Origin: Acidobacteriota bacterium
Lineage (GTDB): Bacteria; Acidobacteriota; Aminicenantia; Aminicenantales; Saccharicenantaceae
Assembly: GCA_028749115.1 (NCBI GenBank)
Contig: JAQURD010000002.1
Location: 209,402 to 273,401, forward strand
DNA: 64,000 bases
Reading direction: 5' to 3'
Shown: positions 36,103-45,353 of the stretch, one piece after another
How positions within the stretch are numbered: the stretch's first letter is position 1
Layout of the letters: every line of letters begins with the position of its first letter
Notes under the pieces: model-generated
Databases searched by the model: none
Seen by the model: only the letters and a program-made list of their open reading frames with translations
Told to the model about the DNA's origin: nothing
Made by a program: the position numbers and the translations under genes

Positions 36103-36344
36103 TTTCTGGCCGGGTTCACCGTAACCAGGGGATATATTCTTTCATTAAAGGCTCAATTCCTTTGCTTAAAGAGTTTCAATAAAACTCTTATGGAAGTATC
36201 CCGGCTTTTTTAAGTATAGAGCTTATAAATCTCCGGGCTTCTACTACCCCTGTCCTTATGGCCGGCTGTCCTGCAGGTTGGGACCAGACGTACTACTCCA
36301 CCATCTACCCTGAATATCATCTAGTCATCTGGCTGAGTATAAGG
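36103..36344. other. Intergenic region without a recognised gene
   Basis: A perfect 8-base-pair hairpin AAGAGTTT (36169-36176) with AAACTCTT (36182-36189) is the only structure I see. It has no T-tract. The promoter of the next gene follows it. Confidence 0.35.
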
Positions 36345-36374
36345 TTGACATGGCAGGCCCGTTTTATTTAAGAT
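36345..36374 (+). promoter_or_regulatory. Predicted promoter of the first outer-membrane barrel gene
   Basis: TTGACA (36345-36350) and TAAGAT (36369-36374) with an 18-base spacer, about 87 bases before the start codon of the downstream barrel protein. Confidence 0.5.
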
Positions 36375-36460
36375 TAGACAACAATTTGATCCCTCAGGGA
36401 GATGCCTTATAAAATTAAGGAAGATTAATAGCGGGTTTAAAACACTGGAAGGAGGTTCTT

Positions 36461-37084
36461 ATGAAAAAGTTTATTACTTCTGTGGTTGTGGTTTGTTTTC
36501 TTTTCCTGCTGGCTGGCCGGGCTACTTCCGAAGCCGGAATTCAATTCGGCCTTCGCGGAGGCGTCAATTCAGCTAAATTAACTGGAGCCGATGCCAGCGA
36601 CCTGGAAGGAACTATTAAAAATAAAGCCGGACTGGTCGCCGGTGTTTTCCTGGCTATCAATCTCGGAAAAATTATTACCATTGAGCCTGAGGTTCTTTAT
36701 ACCATGAAGGGATCAAAAGTGGAAAATATTCAGGGTGAGTATACTGGAAAAATTTACGGTGACTATCTGGAAATCCCTGTCTTGTTAAAAATTAGAATTC
36801 CAGCCCATGGTGTGCAGCCCACCATATTTGCCGGTCCATCAGTTGGCTTCAAACTCAGAGAAAAATTTAGCAATGATAGCGGCGACGTCACGCCGGAAGA
36901 AAAACTTCTGGCTAATAACGATTATGGAGCTGTCTTTGGAGCCGGCCTTGATTTTGGCCGGCACTTTATGATTGATATCCGCTATAGCCTTGGCTTGAAA
37001 AAAGTTTCAACGATAATTGATGGCGAAACATCAACCGACCTGAAAAATGGTGTTTGGTCAGCTACCATTGGCCTGGCCTTTTAA
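36461..37084 (+). CDS. Outer-membrane beta-barrel protein (porin-like, OMP_b-brl_2 type)
   Basis: A 207-residue protein with a signal peptide (to about residue 25) and an eight-strand-barrel pattern: GLRGGVNSAKLTG, IEPEVLYTMKGSK, YLEIPVLLKIRIP, IFAGPSVGFKL, then RYSLGLKKVS and a C-terminal aromatic strand ending in Phe (ATIGLAF). A GGAGG site precedes the ATG. It is a paralogue of the protein encoded at 40140-40811. Such proteins are often called porin family; no substrate can be given. Confidence 0.88.
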   Translation: MKKFITSVVVVCFLFLLAGRATSEAGIQFGLRGGVNSAKLTGADASDLEGTIKNKAGLVAGVFLAINLGKIITIEPEVLYTMKGSKVENIQGEYTGKIYGDYLEIPVLLKIRIPAHGVQPTIFAGPSVGFKLREKFSNDSGDVTPEEKLLANNDYGAVFGAGLDFGRHFMIDIRYSLGLKKVSTIIDGETSTDLKNGVWSATIGLAF

Positions 37085-37337
37085 ACCAGCTAATTTCTCT
37101 GTCTGCTGTCGATATCGGCTAATATTTAGTTCTATGGTCAGAACAAAAAATCCGGAGAGGTGCCCTGTATCCCTCAGGCCTGTTATCTATTGAAAGATAA
37201 TTAGCCAGCTGAATCTGTCCTATTCCCGGACTGCCTGAATATTGCCCTGAATCGTTCTCTCCACAATAATAGATGATTTCCCTAAGGAAGATGGGACAAC
37301 CAGGACATGGGTCTATTTTTGATAAGTTTCTAGTGCT

Positions 37338-39317
37338 TTAAAGGCCTGAGTCACTCAGGTAGGCCAGAGCCTGGTCAATGGCCTGGTGATTGCCAACCAG
37401 CACCAGGATATCTTGCCCCTGCAGCCGGAAATCACCTCCGGGACCACTCCAGGTTTTCTCATTTCTAACCACAGCTATAACTGTCACTCCTGTCTTGCTC
37501 CGTAAATCAATTTCGCCCAGAGTTTTACCGGCTGTCCAGGCATCCTCAGTCACCAAAAAAGTCTCCACCAGGCCAGCCTCGAGAAAATCATAAATTTTTT
37601 GATCAAGGCGGCGGGACGATGACCTGGCTCCCCGGAGTAATCCATAATGTTCACTTCTGATGATCTGAACCTGAGTGTTAATAATATTTCTTGGGAGATG
37701 AAATTTTTCCAGAACCCGGACAAATATTTCAATGGAGGTCTCAAATTCTTCAGGAATGACATCGCTGGCCCCAAGAGCATAGAGCTCTTCTATTTCAGAG
37801 GCAAATCTGGTTCTAACAATGATGAAAATTTCACGATTAAGCTGGCGGGCAAGGCAGACTGCCCTTCTGGCAGCTCCGGGATCATTAAGGGCCAGAACCA
37901 GCACCCTGGCCCTGGCTATTCCGGCCTCTCTAAGGATAATAGAGCTCGAAGCATCGCCAAAAATAATTGGCTCACCTGCCTGGTCAACCCGCCGGTAGGT
38001 ATCAGGATTAATTTCCAGAATAACATATGGAATGCCTGTCTCTTTCAACACCCTGGCCAGATTCTGCCCATTGAGTCCGAAACCAGCGATAATTACATGC
38101 TCCTGAAAAGATTTTTTCTCAGGAACCATTGATTTAATCTCTTTTTCCATCTCCAGCCTGTCAGATAACTTATCTACCAGTTTCGGTCCAAATTCCATTA
38201 ATAAGGGAGCTACTACCAGGGTAATAATGGAAGAGGCAATAAAAACCTGGAAAACCTGCCAGGAAATCAAACCATTTTCCCGGCCGACAGTGGCCAGAAC
38301 AAAGGAAATTTCACCTATCTGAGCCAGCCCAAAAGCTGACAGGAGTGAAATCTTAAAGTTAAATTTTAATAGCCTGACTGTAAAAATAACCACCAGGCCT
38401 TTAATCAGAAGGATGCCTATGACGACTAACAACACCGGCCGCCTTAAGCCCCAGACCAGCCTGGTATCAAGAAGCATCCCAACAGAAATAAAAAAGATAC
38501 TGCTGAAAACATCGCGGAAAGGCAAAATATCAGATACGATCTGATGGCTATAACTTGACTCGGATAATATAATGCCGGCCAGAAAGGCCCCGAGGGCTAA
38601 GGAAAATCCAACAGAAGCAGTCAGATAAGACATGCCAAGGCACACGAGCAGCGTCAGGATCAAAAAGATCTCTTTGATTCTTGTTCTGACTATAGCTTCA
38701 ATAATTGGCGGCATAATTTTTCTGGTAACAAAAAAGACGGCCAAGATGGCTATGATACTTATGGCCAGGCGCACAGAGAGATTAAGAACAGATATGGTTT
38801 TTAACTCAGCCAGAGCTGGAACCAGAAACAGCATCGGCAGCAAGGCCACATCATTAAATAGAGATATCCCCATGGAAACTTCACCTACTGGAGACTTAAT
38901 CAAATTTTTATCAGAAAGAATTTTTAGAAGAACTGAAGTACTGCTCTGGGCGACTAAAAATCCATAGAAAATACCTTCATTGGCGCCGAACCCAAGCCAG
39001 ACAAAGATGGCAGCGGCAATGGCAATAGTCAGTGAAACTTGTAATCCACCTCCGATCCAGAAATATTTCTGAATTTTTTGCAGCCGCTCAAGAGAAAATT
39101 CAATCCCGATGATAAACAGCAGCATCATGACCCCAACTTCGGCCAGAGCATTAATCGCCTTGAGGTCCTTGATTAAGCCCAGTCCGCCTGGGCCTATAAT
39201 TATCCCAGTTATCAGGAAGCCAACCACCACCGGAATTTTTAGTCTATGGAAAACTATGATGACCAGAATGGAGACGGCCAGAACGATAATAAGTTCAGTC
39301 ATTAAGAATAAGTTCAT
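37338..39317 (-). CDS. Kef/CPA2-type cation:proton antiporter with RCK domains
   Basis: A 659-residue transporter. Residues about 1-385 form the Na_H_Exchanger module with about 12 helices (start MTELIIVLAVSIL, GFLITGIIIGPGGLGLI, and FFISVGMLLD). A TrkA-N/RCK_N Rossmann domain begins near residue 400 (HVIIAGFGLNGQNLARVL, GDASSSIILREAGI) and a TrkA-C domain ends the protein (VTVIAVVRNEKTW...DILVLVG). It should exchange K+ or Na+ for protons under nucleotide or ligand control. The start is either the ATG at 39317 or one five codons later; neither has a good ribosome site. Confidence 0.93.
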   Translation of the reverse strand: MNLFLMTELIIVLAVSILVIIVFHRLKIPVVVGFLITGIIIGPGGLGLIKDLKAINALAEVGVMMLLFIIGIEFSLERLQKIQKYFWIGGGLQVSLTIAIAAAIFVWLGFGANEGIFYGFLVAQSSTSVLLKILSDKNLIKSPVGEVSMGISLFNDVALLPMLFLVPALAELKTISVLNLSVRLAISIIAILAVFFVTRKIMPPIIEAIVRTRIKEIFLILTLLVCLGMSYLTASVGFSLALGAFLAGIILSESSYSHQIVSDILPFRDVFSSIFFISVGMLLDTRLVWGLRRPVLLVVIGILLIKGLVVIFTVRLLKFNFKISLLSAFGLAQIGEISFVLATVGRENGLISWQVFQVFIASSIITLVVAPLLMEFGPKLVDKLSDRLEMEKEIKSMVPEKKSFQEHVIIAGFGLNGQNLARVLKETGIPYVILEINPDTYRRVDQAGEPIIFGDASSSIILREAGIARARVLVLALNDPGAARRAVCLARQLNREIFIIVRTRFASEIEELYALGASDVIPEEFETSIEIFVRVLEKFHLPRNIINTQVQIIRSEHYGLLRGARSSSRRLDQKIYDFLEAGLVETFLVTEDAWTAGKTLGEIDLRSKTGVTVIAVVRNEKTWSGPGGDFRLQGQDILVLVGNHQAIDQALAYLSDSGL

Positions 39318-39358
39318 CAGATTTTTTCACGAGAAATTAGCCGGAGATTTCTTATTCA

Positions 39359-39387
39359 ATTTTAATAGTAGCAAAATCTATTTACAA
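39359..39387 (-). promoter_or_regulatory. Predicted promoter of the Kef-type antiporter gene
   Basis: On the minus strand TTGTAA (39382-39387) and TAAAAT (39359-39364) are 17 bases apart, about 40 bases upstream of the start codon. Confidence 0.55.
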
Positions 39388-39500
39388 CAAATTCAGGGAT
39401 AAGACAACTTAAAATTAACGCCCCCTGAATGACAAGTCAGAGAAAGCGGCTCAATCAGTTGCTTTTTCAATCTAGCCGGTCTGATTACTCAGATTCACAG

Positions 39501-40080
39501 GCCAGAAGTGGGGCAAATATGACAGGTAATAATGGTGATTGGAATGAAGGATAAAGGGACTTTCTGATTCTGACTGTTCAGCCAGAAGTGGGGTGCAAAA
39601 GATAAGGAAAGGCCGCCTGAACTCCATTTCCGCAGCTCCATCCTGGCACCTCCTTACTCAGTATAATCTCTATCTCTCAGAGGTGTCTACCTCCTCAGGG
39701 GGTCAGTATACCTCCGCCTGGGCTCTATCTTCCTTAACTCCCCAAGTACGATTACCTGCTCTCCGTTGAGCCCTCTCATTACTACCTTCCGACCACAGTT
39801 CCGCAATAACCAGCTACCATAACAGCGGTTATAGCCGCTAAGCTCTAAAAACTCCTTCAGCACCTGGCCCTTCCCCTTCTTAGAGCTCCTCTGATATCTC
39901 CCGGCCAGCTCCTTTAATATCGCTCTTTTAACCTTTATTTCTAAATCCATCGCTTCGCCTCCTGGCTAATCTCTTCCCCAAATCTAGCTTCAATCTGAGC
40001 CAGAAGGCAAAACGTTTTCGTGTAGATTTTCTCGTGACGCAACGAATCAATTTCGTGTAGATTTTAACTGAGGCAATTCG
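39501..40080 (-). mobile_element. Decayed insertion sequence between two barrel-protein genes
   Basis: One end carries a direct repeat of GCCAGAAGTGGGG (39501-39517 and 39581-39599, 80 bases apart). The other end carries a tandem pair of CGTGTAGATTTT (40019-40030 and 40054-40065, 35 bases apart), each followed by a similar tail (GTGACGCAAC / CTGAGGCAAT). Between them lies the N-terminus of a transposase (39687-39950) and no catalytic domain. Paired end repeats of this kind look like transposase binding sites. The boundaries are approximate; no target duplication was found by eye. Confidence 0.55.
39687..39950 (-). pseudogene. Truncated transposase/integrase N-terminal domain
   Basis: An 87-residue frame with the motif RYQRSSKKGKGQVLKEFLELSGYNR, split here only to name it: RYQRSSKKGKGQ followed by a helix and SGYNRCYGSWLLRNC. 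This is the N-terminal helical DNA-binding segment seen in rve-type transposases (RYRKASKKEKG...TGYNR). The catalytic DDE core is missing; the frame stops after RRRYTDPLRR and the following sequence is not open. The protein cannot be an active transposase. Confidence 0.6.
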
Positions 40081-40085
40081 CCAGG

Positions 40086-40114
40086 TTGCCATGAAATATC
40101 GGAGATGTTAAAAT
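40086..40114 (+). promoter_or_regulatory. Predicted promoter of the second outer-membrane barrel gene
   Basis: TTGCCA (40086-40091) and TAAAAT (40109-40114) with a 17-base spacer. The -10 box overlaps an upstream in-frame ATG at 40113, which argues that translation starts at 40140 instead. It lies just beyond the insertion-sequence end. Confidence 0.55.
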
Positions 40115-40139
40115 GGTGAAGAAAACAAGGGAGGCAAAA

Positions 40140-40811
40140 ATGAAAAAAATATTAATCTCCTGCCTGATGTGTCTTCTGGTATTGTCTCTTGTTTCTGAGT
40201 CTCAGGCAATGGTTGGCTTTGGACTCAAGGGTGGGATGAACAGTTCCAAGATAATATTTAGTCCAGCCGCTGATCTGACCAATCAGGACTATCTTAAGGG
40301 GTTAAGCTTTGGCGCTTTTATGAATTTCAGACTTGGACCCATAAGTATCCAACCGGAAATTCTTTATTCAAGGCGCGGCCTCGAGTTTCAACTACCAGTA
40401 ATTACATTAAATTACGCTGCCGGTTCTGAGTATTATGAGAATTACACAGCCAAGCTTGAGTATCTTGAAATTCCTATATTATTGAAGTTAGAGATAATGC
40501 CTGCCGGGCCACTAAAAGTTTATGTTTTTGGTGGTCCTTCTTATGGTCTTCTGCTTAAAGCCAGGCTTACCCGGACCTATGAGGGAACATCTGAGACCGA
40601 AGATATCAAAAGCGATTTTAAAAATTCGTCTCTGGCTATTGTGGGAGGTCTTGGAGTTGATATAAAAGTGCCGCTTCTTTTCAAGGTGACAATTGATGCC
40701 CGCTACCACTATGGGCTATTTAATATTCTATCTGACACTTCCAGCCTGAAAGACATAACTGATAAGGCCAGAAATAACGGTTTTTCCATCATGGCTGGCA
40801 TCAGCTTTTAA
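40140..40811 (+). CDS. Outer-membrane beta-barrel protein (porin-like), paralogue of the 36461 gene
   Basis: A 223-residue barrel with a signal peptide (ILISCLMCLLVLSLVSESQA). It shares the layout of the 36461-37084 protein: GLKGGMNSSK, IQPEILYSRRG, YLEIPILLKLEI, VFGGPSYGLLLKA, a DARYHYGL strand and a C-terminal strand ending ISF. The ATG at 40140 has GGGAGG six bases upstream; an ATG nine codons earlier lies on the -10 box. The two paralogues flank the antiporter and insertion-sequence remnant, consistent with an old duplication. Confidence 0.88.
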   Translation: MKKILISCLMCLLVLSLVSESQAMVGFGLKGGMNSSKIIFSPAADLTNQDYLKGLSFGAFMNFRLGPISIQPEILYSRRGLEFQLPVITLNYAAGSEYYENYTAKLEYLEIPILLKLEIMPAGPLKVYVFGGPSYGLLLKARLTRTYEGTSETEDIKSDFKNSSLAIVGGLGVDIKVPLLFKVTIDARYHYGLFNILSDTSSLKDITDKARNNGFSIMAGISF

Positions 40812-41180
40812 GCGTAGCAGCTCAGACTCTATTTCACACAACTGATAAAAACTAGTGAGCCTCCAGCCTGATGGCTGATAGAGGGCAAAAGAATAAAGAA
40901 TCTGGTTTCCAGGTTTTCTCTCATCCACCGGCAGTACCCGCGTCTTTTTCTCAGAGTATCCAGAAGTAACTTTCTTTTATTTTTTAGACGTTTATTGATC
41001 CAGCTATCAGGAAAAGATAAAATACCTGTCCGGTAAAGAAGATTTACTTTGTCATTACATCTCAACTCTTTAGCTTCTGGTCTTTCACCTTAAAAAAACC
41101 TTGCCCTCTGATCATATTTTTCATATACAATATCAGAGTGTAAATTAAGAATTTAGATTAGCCGGTGATTATAACGAACT
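40812..41180. other. Intergenic region with a promoter-like stretch and inverted repeat
   Basis: No gene is called here. TTGCCC (41101-41106) and TATACA (41124-41129) are 17 bases apart. An inverted repeat CTCTGAT (41106-41112) with ATCAGAG (41132-41138) brackets the spacer and -10 region, as an operator would. Both are weak, sequence-only calls. Confidence 0.35.
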
Positions 41181-43325
41181 ATGTTCTTTAGCCAGGGCAA
41201 GCGATATCAATTTTTAAAAAAGTTTATTTTTGCTTTTAACCTGGCATCTATCATATTTCTAATTCCTCTCCCCTCTTTATCTCAGGAAAAACTGAAAGTT
41301 TTATACATCGAGAGGGTAGTCCATCCTCCAAAAATTGATGGCCGGCTCAATGATGAGGCCTGGCAGGCTAATCAGCCGGTTGGAAATTTTGTCCAGTATG
41401 ACCCGGTTAATGGTGCACAAGCTTCAGAGGAAACGCTGGTCTGGACAGGTTATGACGACAAATATGTCTATTTCGGCTTTTTGATGAAAGACTCGCAACC
41501 AGAAAAAATCTGGGCTGAGCTAACTCCCCGGAATGAATTTGAAAACAATGATTCTATTACGGTCATACTTGATACTTACCATGATGGCCGGACAAGCATC
41601 AGCTTCACCCTCAACCCGAAAGGAGTCCAGGCAAACTCGGTTGAAACTATCTGGAAATCTGAAGCCAGACTTAATGATGATGGCTGGTCAGCTGAGATGG
41701 CCATCCCTTTCAAATCCTTGCGCTTTTCTTCAGCTTCAGAACAGGTGTGGGGGATAAATTTTAAGCGCTATATCCATCGGTTAAATGAGACCGACTACTG
41801 GACAGAGGTCAAGCGAGATCTACCAAGTCTTCAGCAGATGGCTGAGCTCCGCGGCCTGACCGGCATAAGACCGGGACATAACCTTGAAATTTTTCCTTAT
41901 GCTGGAGTCCGTTCGACCCACTGGGCAGGAGAAAAAGATGATAAGCTGGCCATCGGGACTGACCTTAAATACGGTTTAAGGCCAAACCTTTACCTGGACG
42001 TGACGGCCAGCCCCGACTTCAGTCAGGTTGAATCTGATCCTTTTATTTACCAGCTTTCTCCCTATGAGAGATATTTCAGTGAGAGGCGCCCTTTTTTCAG
42101 TGAAGGCAGTCAGTATTTCCAATTAGCCACGGAAAATAGTTATGACCTGACAACTGAAGCCAGCCTCTTCTATTCACGCCGCATCAGTGATCCCAGGCTG
42201 GCGGCTAAGATTTCGGGGAAAAGCAGCGGCTATTCTTTTGGCCTTCTCGGCGCACTAAACAAGGAAGAATATGGATCATCAGAATTTGGTATTGTGCGGA
42301 TTACCAAAGATATTTTCAAAAATTCCCAGCTCGGCATTTATTATACAGGTGTGGGTGGCGAGACAAGCACCAATCATAATCTGGCTGCTGATTATAGTTT
42401 TAACTTTAAAGATATTTATTATCTACGCGGAGCTCACGTCTTTTCTTTTAACTCTGAAGGCGGAAACCATAATAATGGCCTCCACCTGGTTCAGTTTAAC
42501 CGCGAACCTGATGCCGGCCTGCAGTTAAATTTGGGCCTGGAAAGAACAGAGGATAACGTCAATCTGCAAGCAGGCTATCTTGACCGGATCGATTTTCAGT
42601 CCTGGCATTCCATGGTTGGCTATGCCTGGAGATTTAACCGGGGAACAGTTCAGAGAGTAAGCTGGGATCTAACCGGAACACTTAGTCAGGATTCTCATGG
42701 ACATAAGGTAGGTGAGCAACTGGAATTTATGATGTTCTGGAATTTATTTAACCGAATTGATTTTCATTATGGGCTTTTTACTGGAAAAAATCAGTATCAA
42801 TTGTTAACCCCGGCGGGCGACCTTGCCTGGAATGGTAACTCTTTAAGAAATTATGGAGGGCATTTTGACTTTAGCTGGGAACGGGGCGGCTTCCTGAAAG
42901 AAATCGGTCTGGAGGGCGGCTGGGAAAAAAGGGGCATCTATAATGAGGAATTTACCGCCGTCACTCCCGGGACCGAGTTTAGGCTGGAAAGCTTTCTCTC
43001 CTTAAGACCACGCAGTAACCTTGAGCTTTCCCTGGGGGCAGACTGGATAAATCAACAGATGTCATCAACTGGTGAGACTGTTTTCGAGGGTTTAACCTAT
43101 GAAGCTTCTATTCATTATCAGATAACCAGAGAGCTTTTTTTAACGACCAGACTTCTCGGGGAGACCAGAGAAGATCAATATAATTTTGATTTCCTGGTTG
43201 GCTACTATTTTGGTGCGGGTAATATAATCCAGCTTAGCTTAAAAAAAAGTCAGAGAAAAGAATTCTTAGAGACCGAAAAAGGCCATTCTTTCACCCTTAA
43301 ACTTTCTTATCTTTTCCGCCTCTAA
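41181..43325 (+). CDS. CBM9-like / DUF5916 outer-membrane protein
   Basis: A 714-residue exported protein. After the signal peptide (to about residue 35) comes a CBM9-like carbohydrate-binding fold, about residues 40-225 (HPPKIDGRLNDEAW, VWTGYDDKYVYFGF, FTLNPKGVQ, WSAEMAIPFKSLRF). The remainder matches the DUF5916 beta-barrel pattern, with YERYFSERRPFFSEGSQYF and many alternating aromatic strands, ending in LSYLFRL. Such proteins are common in Bacteroidota, Acidobacteriota and relatives; their function is not established. It has no evident ribosome site. Confidence 0.88.
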   Translation: MFFSQGKRYQFLKKFIFAFNLASIIFLIPLPSLSQEKLKVLYIERVVHPPKIDGRLNDEAWQANQPVGNFVQYDPVNGAQASEETLVWTGYDDKYVYFGFLMKDSQPEKIWAELTPRNEFENNDSITVILDTYHDGRTSISFTLNPKGVQANSVETIWKSEARLNDDGWSAEMAIPFKSLRFSSASEQVWGINFKRYIHRLNETDYWTEVKRDLPSLQQMAELRGLTGIRPGHNLEIFPYAGVRSTHWAGEKDDKLAIGTDLKYGLRPNLYLDVTASPDFSQVESDPFIYQLSPYERYFSERRPFFSEGSQYFQLATENSYDLTTEASLFYSRRISDPRLAAKISGKSSGYSFGLLGALNKEEYGSSEFGIVRITKDIFKNSQLGIYYTGVGGETSTNHNLAADYSFNFKDIYYLRGAHVFSFNSEGGNHNNGLHLVQFNREPDAGLQLNLGLERTEDNVNLQAGYLDRIDFQSWHSMVGYAWRFNRGTVQRVSWDLTGTLSQDSHGHKVGEQLEFMMFWNLFNRIDFHYGLFTGKNQYQLLTPAGDLAWNGNSLRNYGGHFDFSWERGGFLKEIGLEGGWEKRGIYNEEFTAVTPGTEFRLESFLSLRPRSNLELSLGADWINQQMSSTGETVFEGLTYEASIHYQITRELFLTTRLLGETREDQYNFDFLVGYYFGAGNIIQLSLKKSQRKEFLETEKGHSFTLKLSYLFRL

Positions 43326-43361
43326 AAGAATGATAGGAATGATACGCCTGATGGCTTGATA

Positions 43362-44285
43362 TCAAAAGGCAACTAGATAGAGAGCATCTACGGCTTTTTC
43401 CGGAAAATAACTGCCCTTCAAGCGTTTAATATCTTCCAGAGATGATATTTCCTCCGGACCGATTTTAACTTTGCCCTGCTGGCTGAGCTTTATATAAAGC
43501 TCGGCCAGAGCAATAAGGGAAGCTCCAAGTGGAATGACTGCCAGGCTTTTCCCCAGTTCATTGCTTTTCTGGCGGTAATGGACAAAATAAGTCTGAAGAA
43601 GAGGTTGAACCTCATCCAGGATAAGGGCTGCCGATTTGAGCATAATTTTTTCCCGGTCATTTAGATTATTCTGAACAAAATTTTCTTCTTCCATTAATCT
43701 GGATGTCTGGCTGATAAGTGGTAAAAAATTCTGCAGTTCTTGAATATCACTCAGTAAGGCAGCCGATTTGATGTTCTCCACTTCTGCTTTGTTTATTTCG
43801 AGAACTTCAGCCATTTTCCCGGCTAAGTCAGCTATTTTTTCTGCCCTCGACTTACCTTCCTCTCCGACCTCCAGGTATTTAAGGACTATAGCCAGGATAC
43901 CCAGATAAGCCTTCTTCAAATTGAGGACTTCTCTTTCGGTTCTTTCACTTAACGTGCCGACGATCCAGGCAGTTACAACCAGAAACAGGCCCCAGGAAAT
44001 AAGAAAAAATAAATTATCCTGACTTAACTTGAACTGAGCCCCCCTGACTTCATAAGAAAAGACCAGATATAAAGTCTCCAGTAAAATGCAGGTGATAGAA
44101 ATGAGCAGTGCCCGTTTCCGTCCGAGGTAATAACCAGAAAAAATTACTGGCAGGAAAAAGAAATTGAGCAGAATAAATTTATAACGGACCAGAAAACCTG
44201 CCCCCAGAATAACCAATATGATGACAATGGCGATGATTGTTTCCAGTTGTTTGCCTGACAGGCCTTTCTTCCTGGTTACAGGCAT
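43362..44285 (-). CDS. Membrane protein with degenerate HD-GYP-like domain
   Basis: A 307-residue protein with four or five transmembrane helices in residues 15-120, a short linker, then an all-helical domain. The segment KSRAEKIADLAGKMAEVL, then VENIKSAALLSDI, follows the HD-GYP pattern (HSERVAELALALA..., AALLHDIG), but the first His is Arg and the HD pair is SD. The end (ISSLEDIKRLKGSYFPEKAVDAL) mirrors the family's closing LDEIR...FDP.VV.AF. Without metal ligands it should not be a c-di-GMP phosphodiesterase; a signalling scaffold is more likely. Single gene. Confidence 0.7.
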   Translation of the reverse strand: MPVTRKKGLSGKQLETIIAIVIILVILGAGFLVRYKFILLNFFFLPVIFSGYYLGRKRALLISITCILLETLYLVFSYEVRGAQFKLSQDNLFFLISWGLFLVVTAWIVGTLSERTEREVLNLKKAYLGILAIVLKYLEVGEEGKSRAEKIADLAGKMAEVLEINKAEVENIKSAALLSDIQELQNFLPLISQTSRLMEEENFVQNNLNDREKIMLKSAALILDEVQPLLQTYFVHYRQKSNELGKSLAVIPLGASLIALAELYIKLSQQGKVKIGPEEISSLEDIKRLKGSYFPEKAVDALYLVAF

Positions 44286-44500
44286 CTTGCCTCCTTGACC
44301 CGCTGAAAAGTGCTTATTAGACTTAATCTCTCTTCTTATAGCACGATTTAGACTTTATAGTCAACACAAATCTTAATACCAGCAGTAGTTAATATCTTGA
44401 TAAGAGATAAGTAACCGGGTAAGAACATGAGGCGTCGGTCAGTTGGCTAAATACTCCTACCATCTATAATCCACTTTTCTCTCCGTCTGCCTTCAGACCA

Positions 44501-45316
44501 TCAAAATCTAAACTTCAGGTTCACTCCGATAAGAGGCCCACTCAGTTCCCATTTGAAATCTCTCTGAATACCATCCGCGTCAATGAAAGTCAATTTTTGC
44601 CCGACCGCAGCCGGGTCATCACTAGCTTCTTTAATCTTAAAGGAGCCGATGGTGCCAAAGGGATATCTGATGATAGCCGCCAGAGAAATTTTCCTGCTTA
44701 ATTTATATTCAGCCCCGGCTTCCGCATGGGGCAAAAAAGCATTCCCGGTGGCCACCGTTTTTCTTGTGCCCGAATCAATTGACTCCTCATCTTCAATCCA
44801 CTGCCATGATTCTTTTTCAGTATAACGGGCAAGATAATAACCCAGGCCACCACCGATGTGGGCTCTGATTTTTGAGAAGGGCAGATTAATTCTAAAGGTA
44901 GCAGTTATTGGCAGGACCGATAGGCCAACTTCCCCTGTTTCGTTTACACTATAACTTATTGAATCTACTGTTCCACCGGAATTGACGGAAGTAGAAAGAG
45001 TTTTAAAGGCATAATCAACCCCAAAAGCCAGGGAGAACTGCTCAGTTGCCCTCACTTCAAATTCTCCACCGATGTTGATCGCTCCATTCATCTTACCCAT
45101 TTCGTTATAAAAACTGGTTAAACCAAAATCTTTTAAATAGGTCACAAGAGCATGGAGATTCTCATTGGTCGCCGGCCTTAATTGATTGTTGAACGTTGAA
45201 GAAAGAGGGATAAAATAACTGCCTCGTATTGAAAAAGAAAATTTTTGCTTTTCTTCCTGAGCATAGGCCATAACAGACAGTGTTAAAAGGGCTATAATCA
45301 ATGGTTTAATTTTCAT
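44501..45316 (-). CDS. Outer-membrane beta-barrel protein
   Basis: A 271-residue protein. I chose the ATG at 45316, preceded by GGAGG; the open frame extends 18 codons upstream into the neighbouring gene's end. A signal peptide (PLIIALLTLSVMAYA) precedes strands such as FSFSIRGSYFIPLS, INIGGEFEVRA, AFGVDYAFKTLS, IRAHIGGGLGYYLARYT and a C-terminal strand ending LKFRF. It differs from the 36461/40140 pair in sequence. It begins 38 bases after the SBBP-repeat gene on the same strand and may be co-expressed with it. Confidence 0.85.
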   Translation of the reverse strand: MKIKPLIIALLTLSVMAYAQEEKQKFSFSIRGSYFIPLSSTFNNQLRPATNENLHALVTYLKDFGLTSFYNEMGKMNGAINIGGEFEVRATEQFSLAFGVDYAFKTLSTSVNSGGTVDSISYSVNETGEVGLSVLPITATFRINLPFSKIRAHIGGGLGYYLARYTEKESWQWIEDEESIDSGTRKTVATGNAFLPHAEAGAEYKLSRKISLAAIIRYPFGTIGSFKIKEASDDPAAVGQKLTFIDADGIQRDFKWELSGPLIGVNLKFRF

Positions 45317-45353
45317 TCTTGCCTCCAGCATTAAATCTGCCTTTTCTTGTTTT

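Noticed and set aside
36169..36189. Hairpin AAGAGTTT/AAACTCTT as a terminator
   Set aside because: The stem is AT-rich and lacks a T-tract on either strand, and no gene ends near it.
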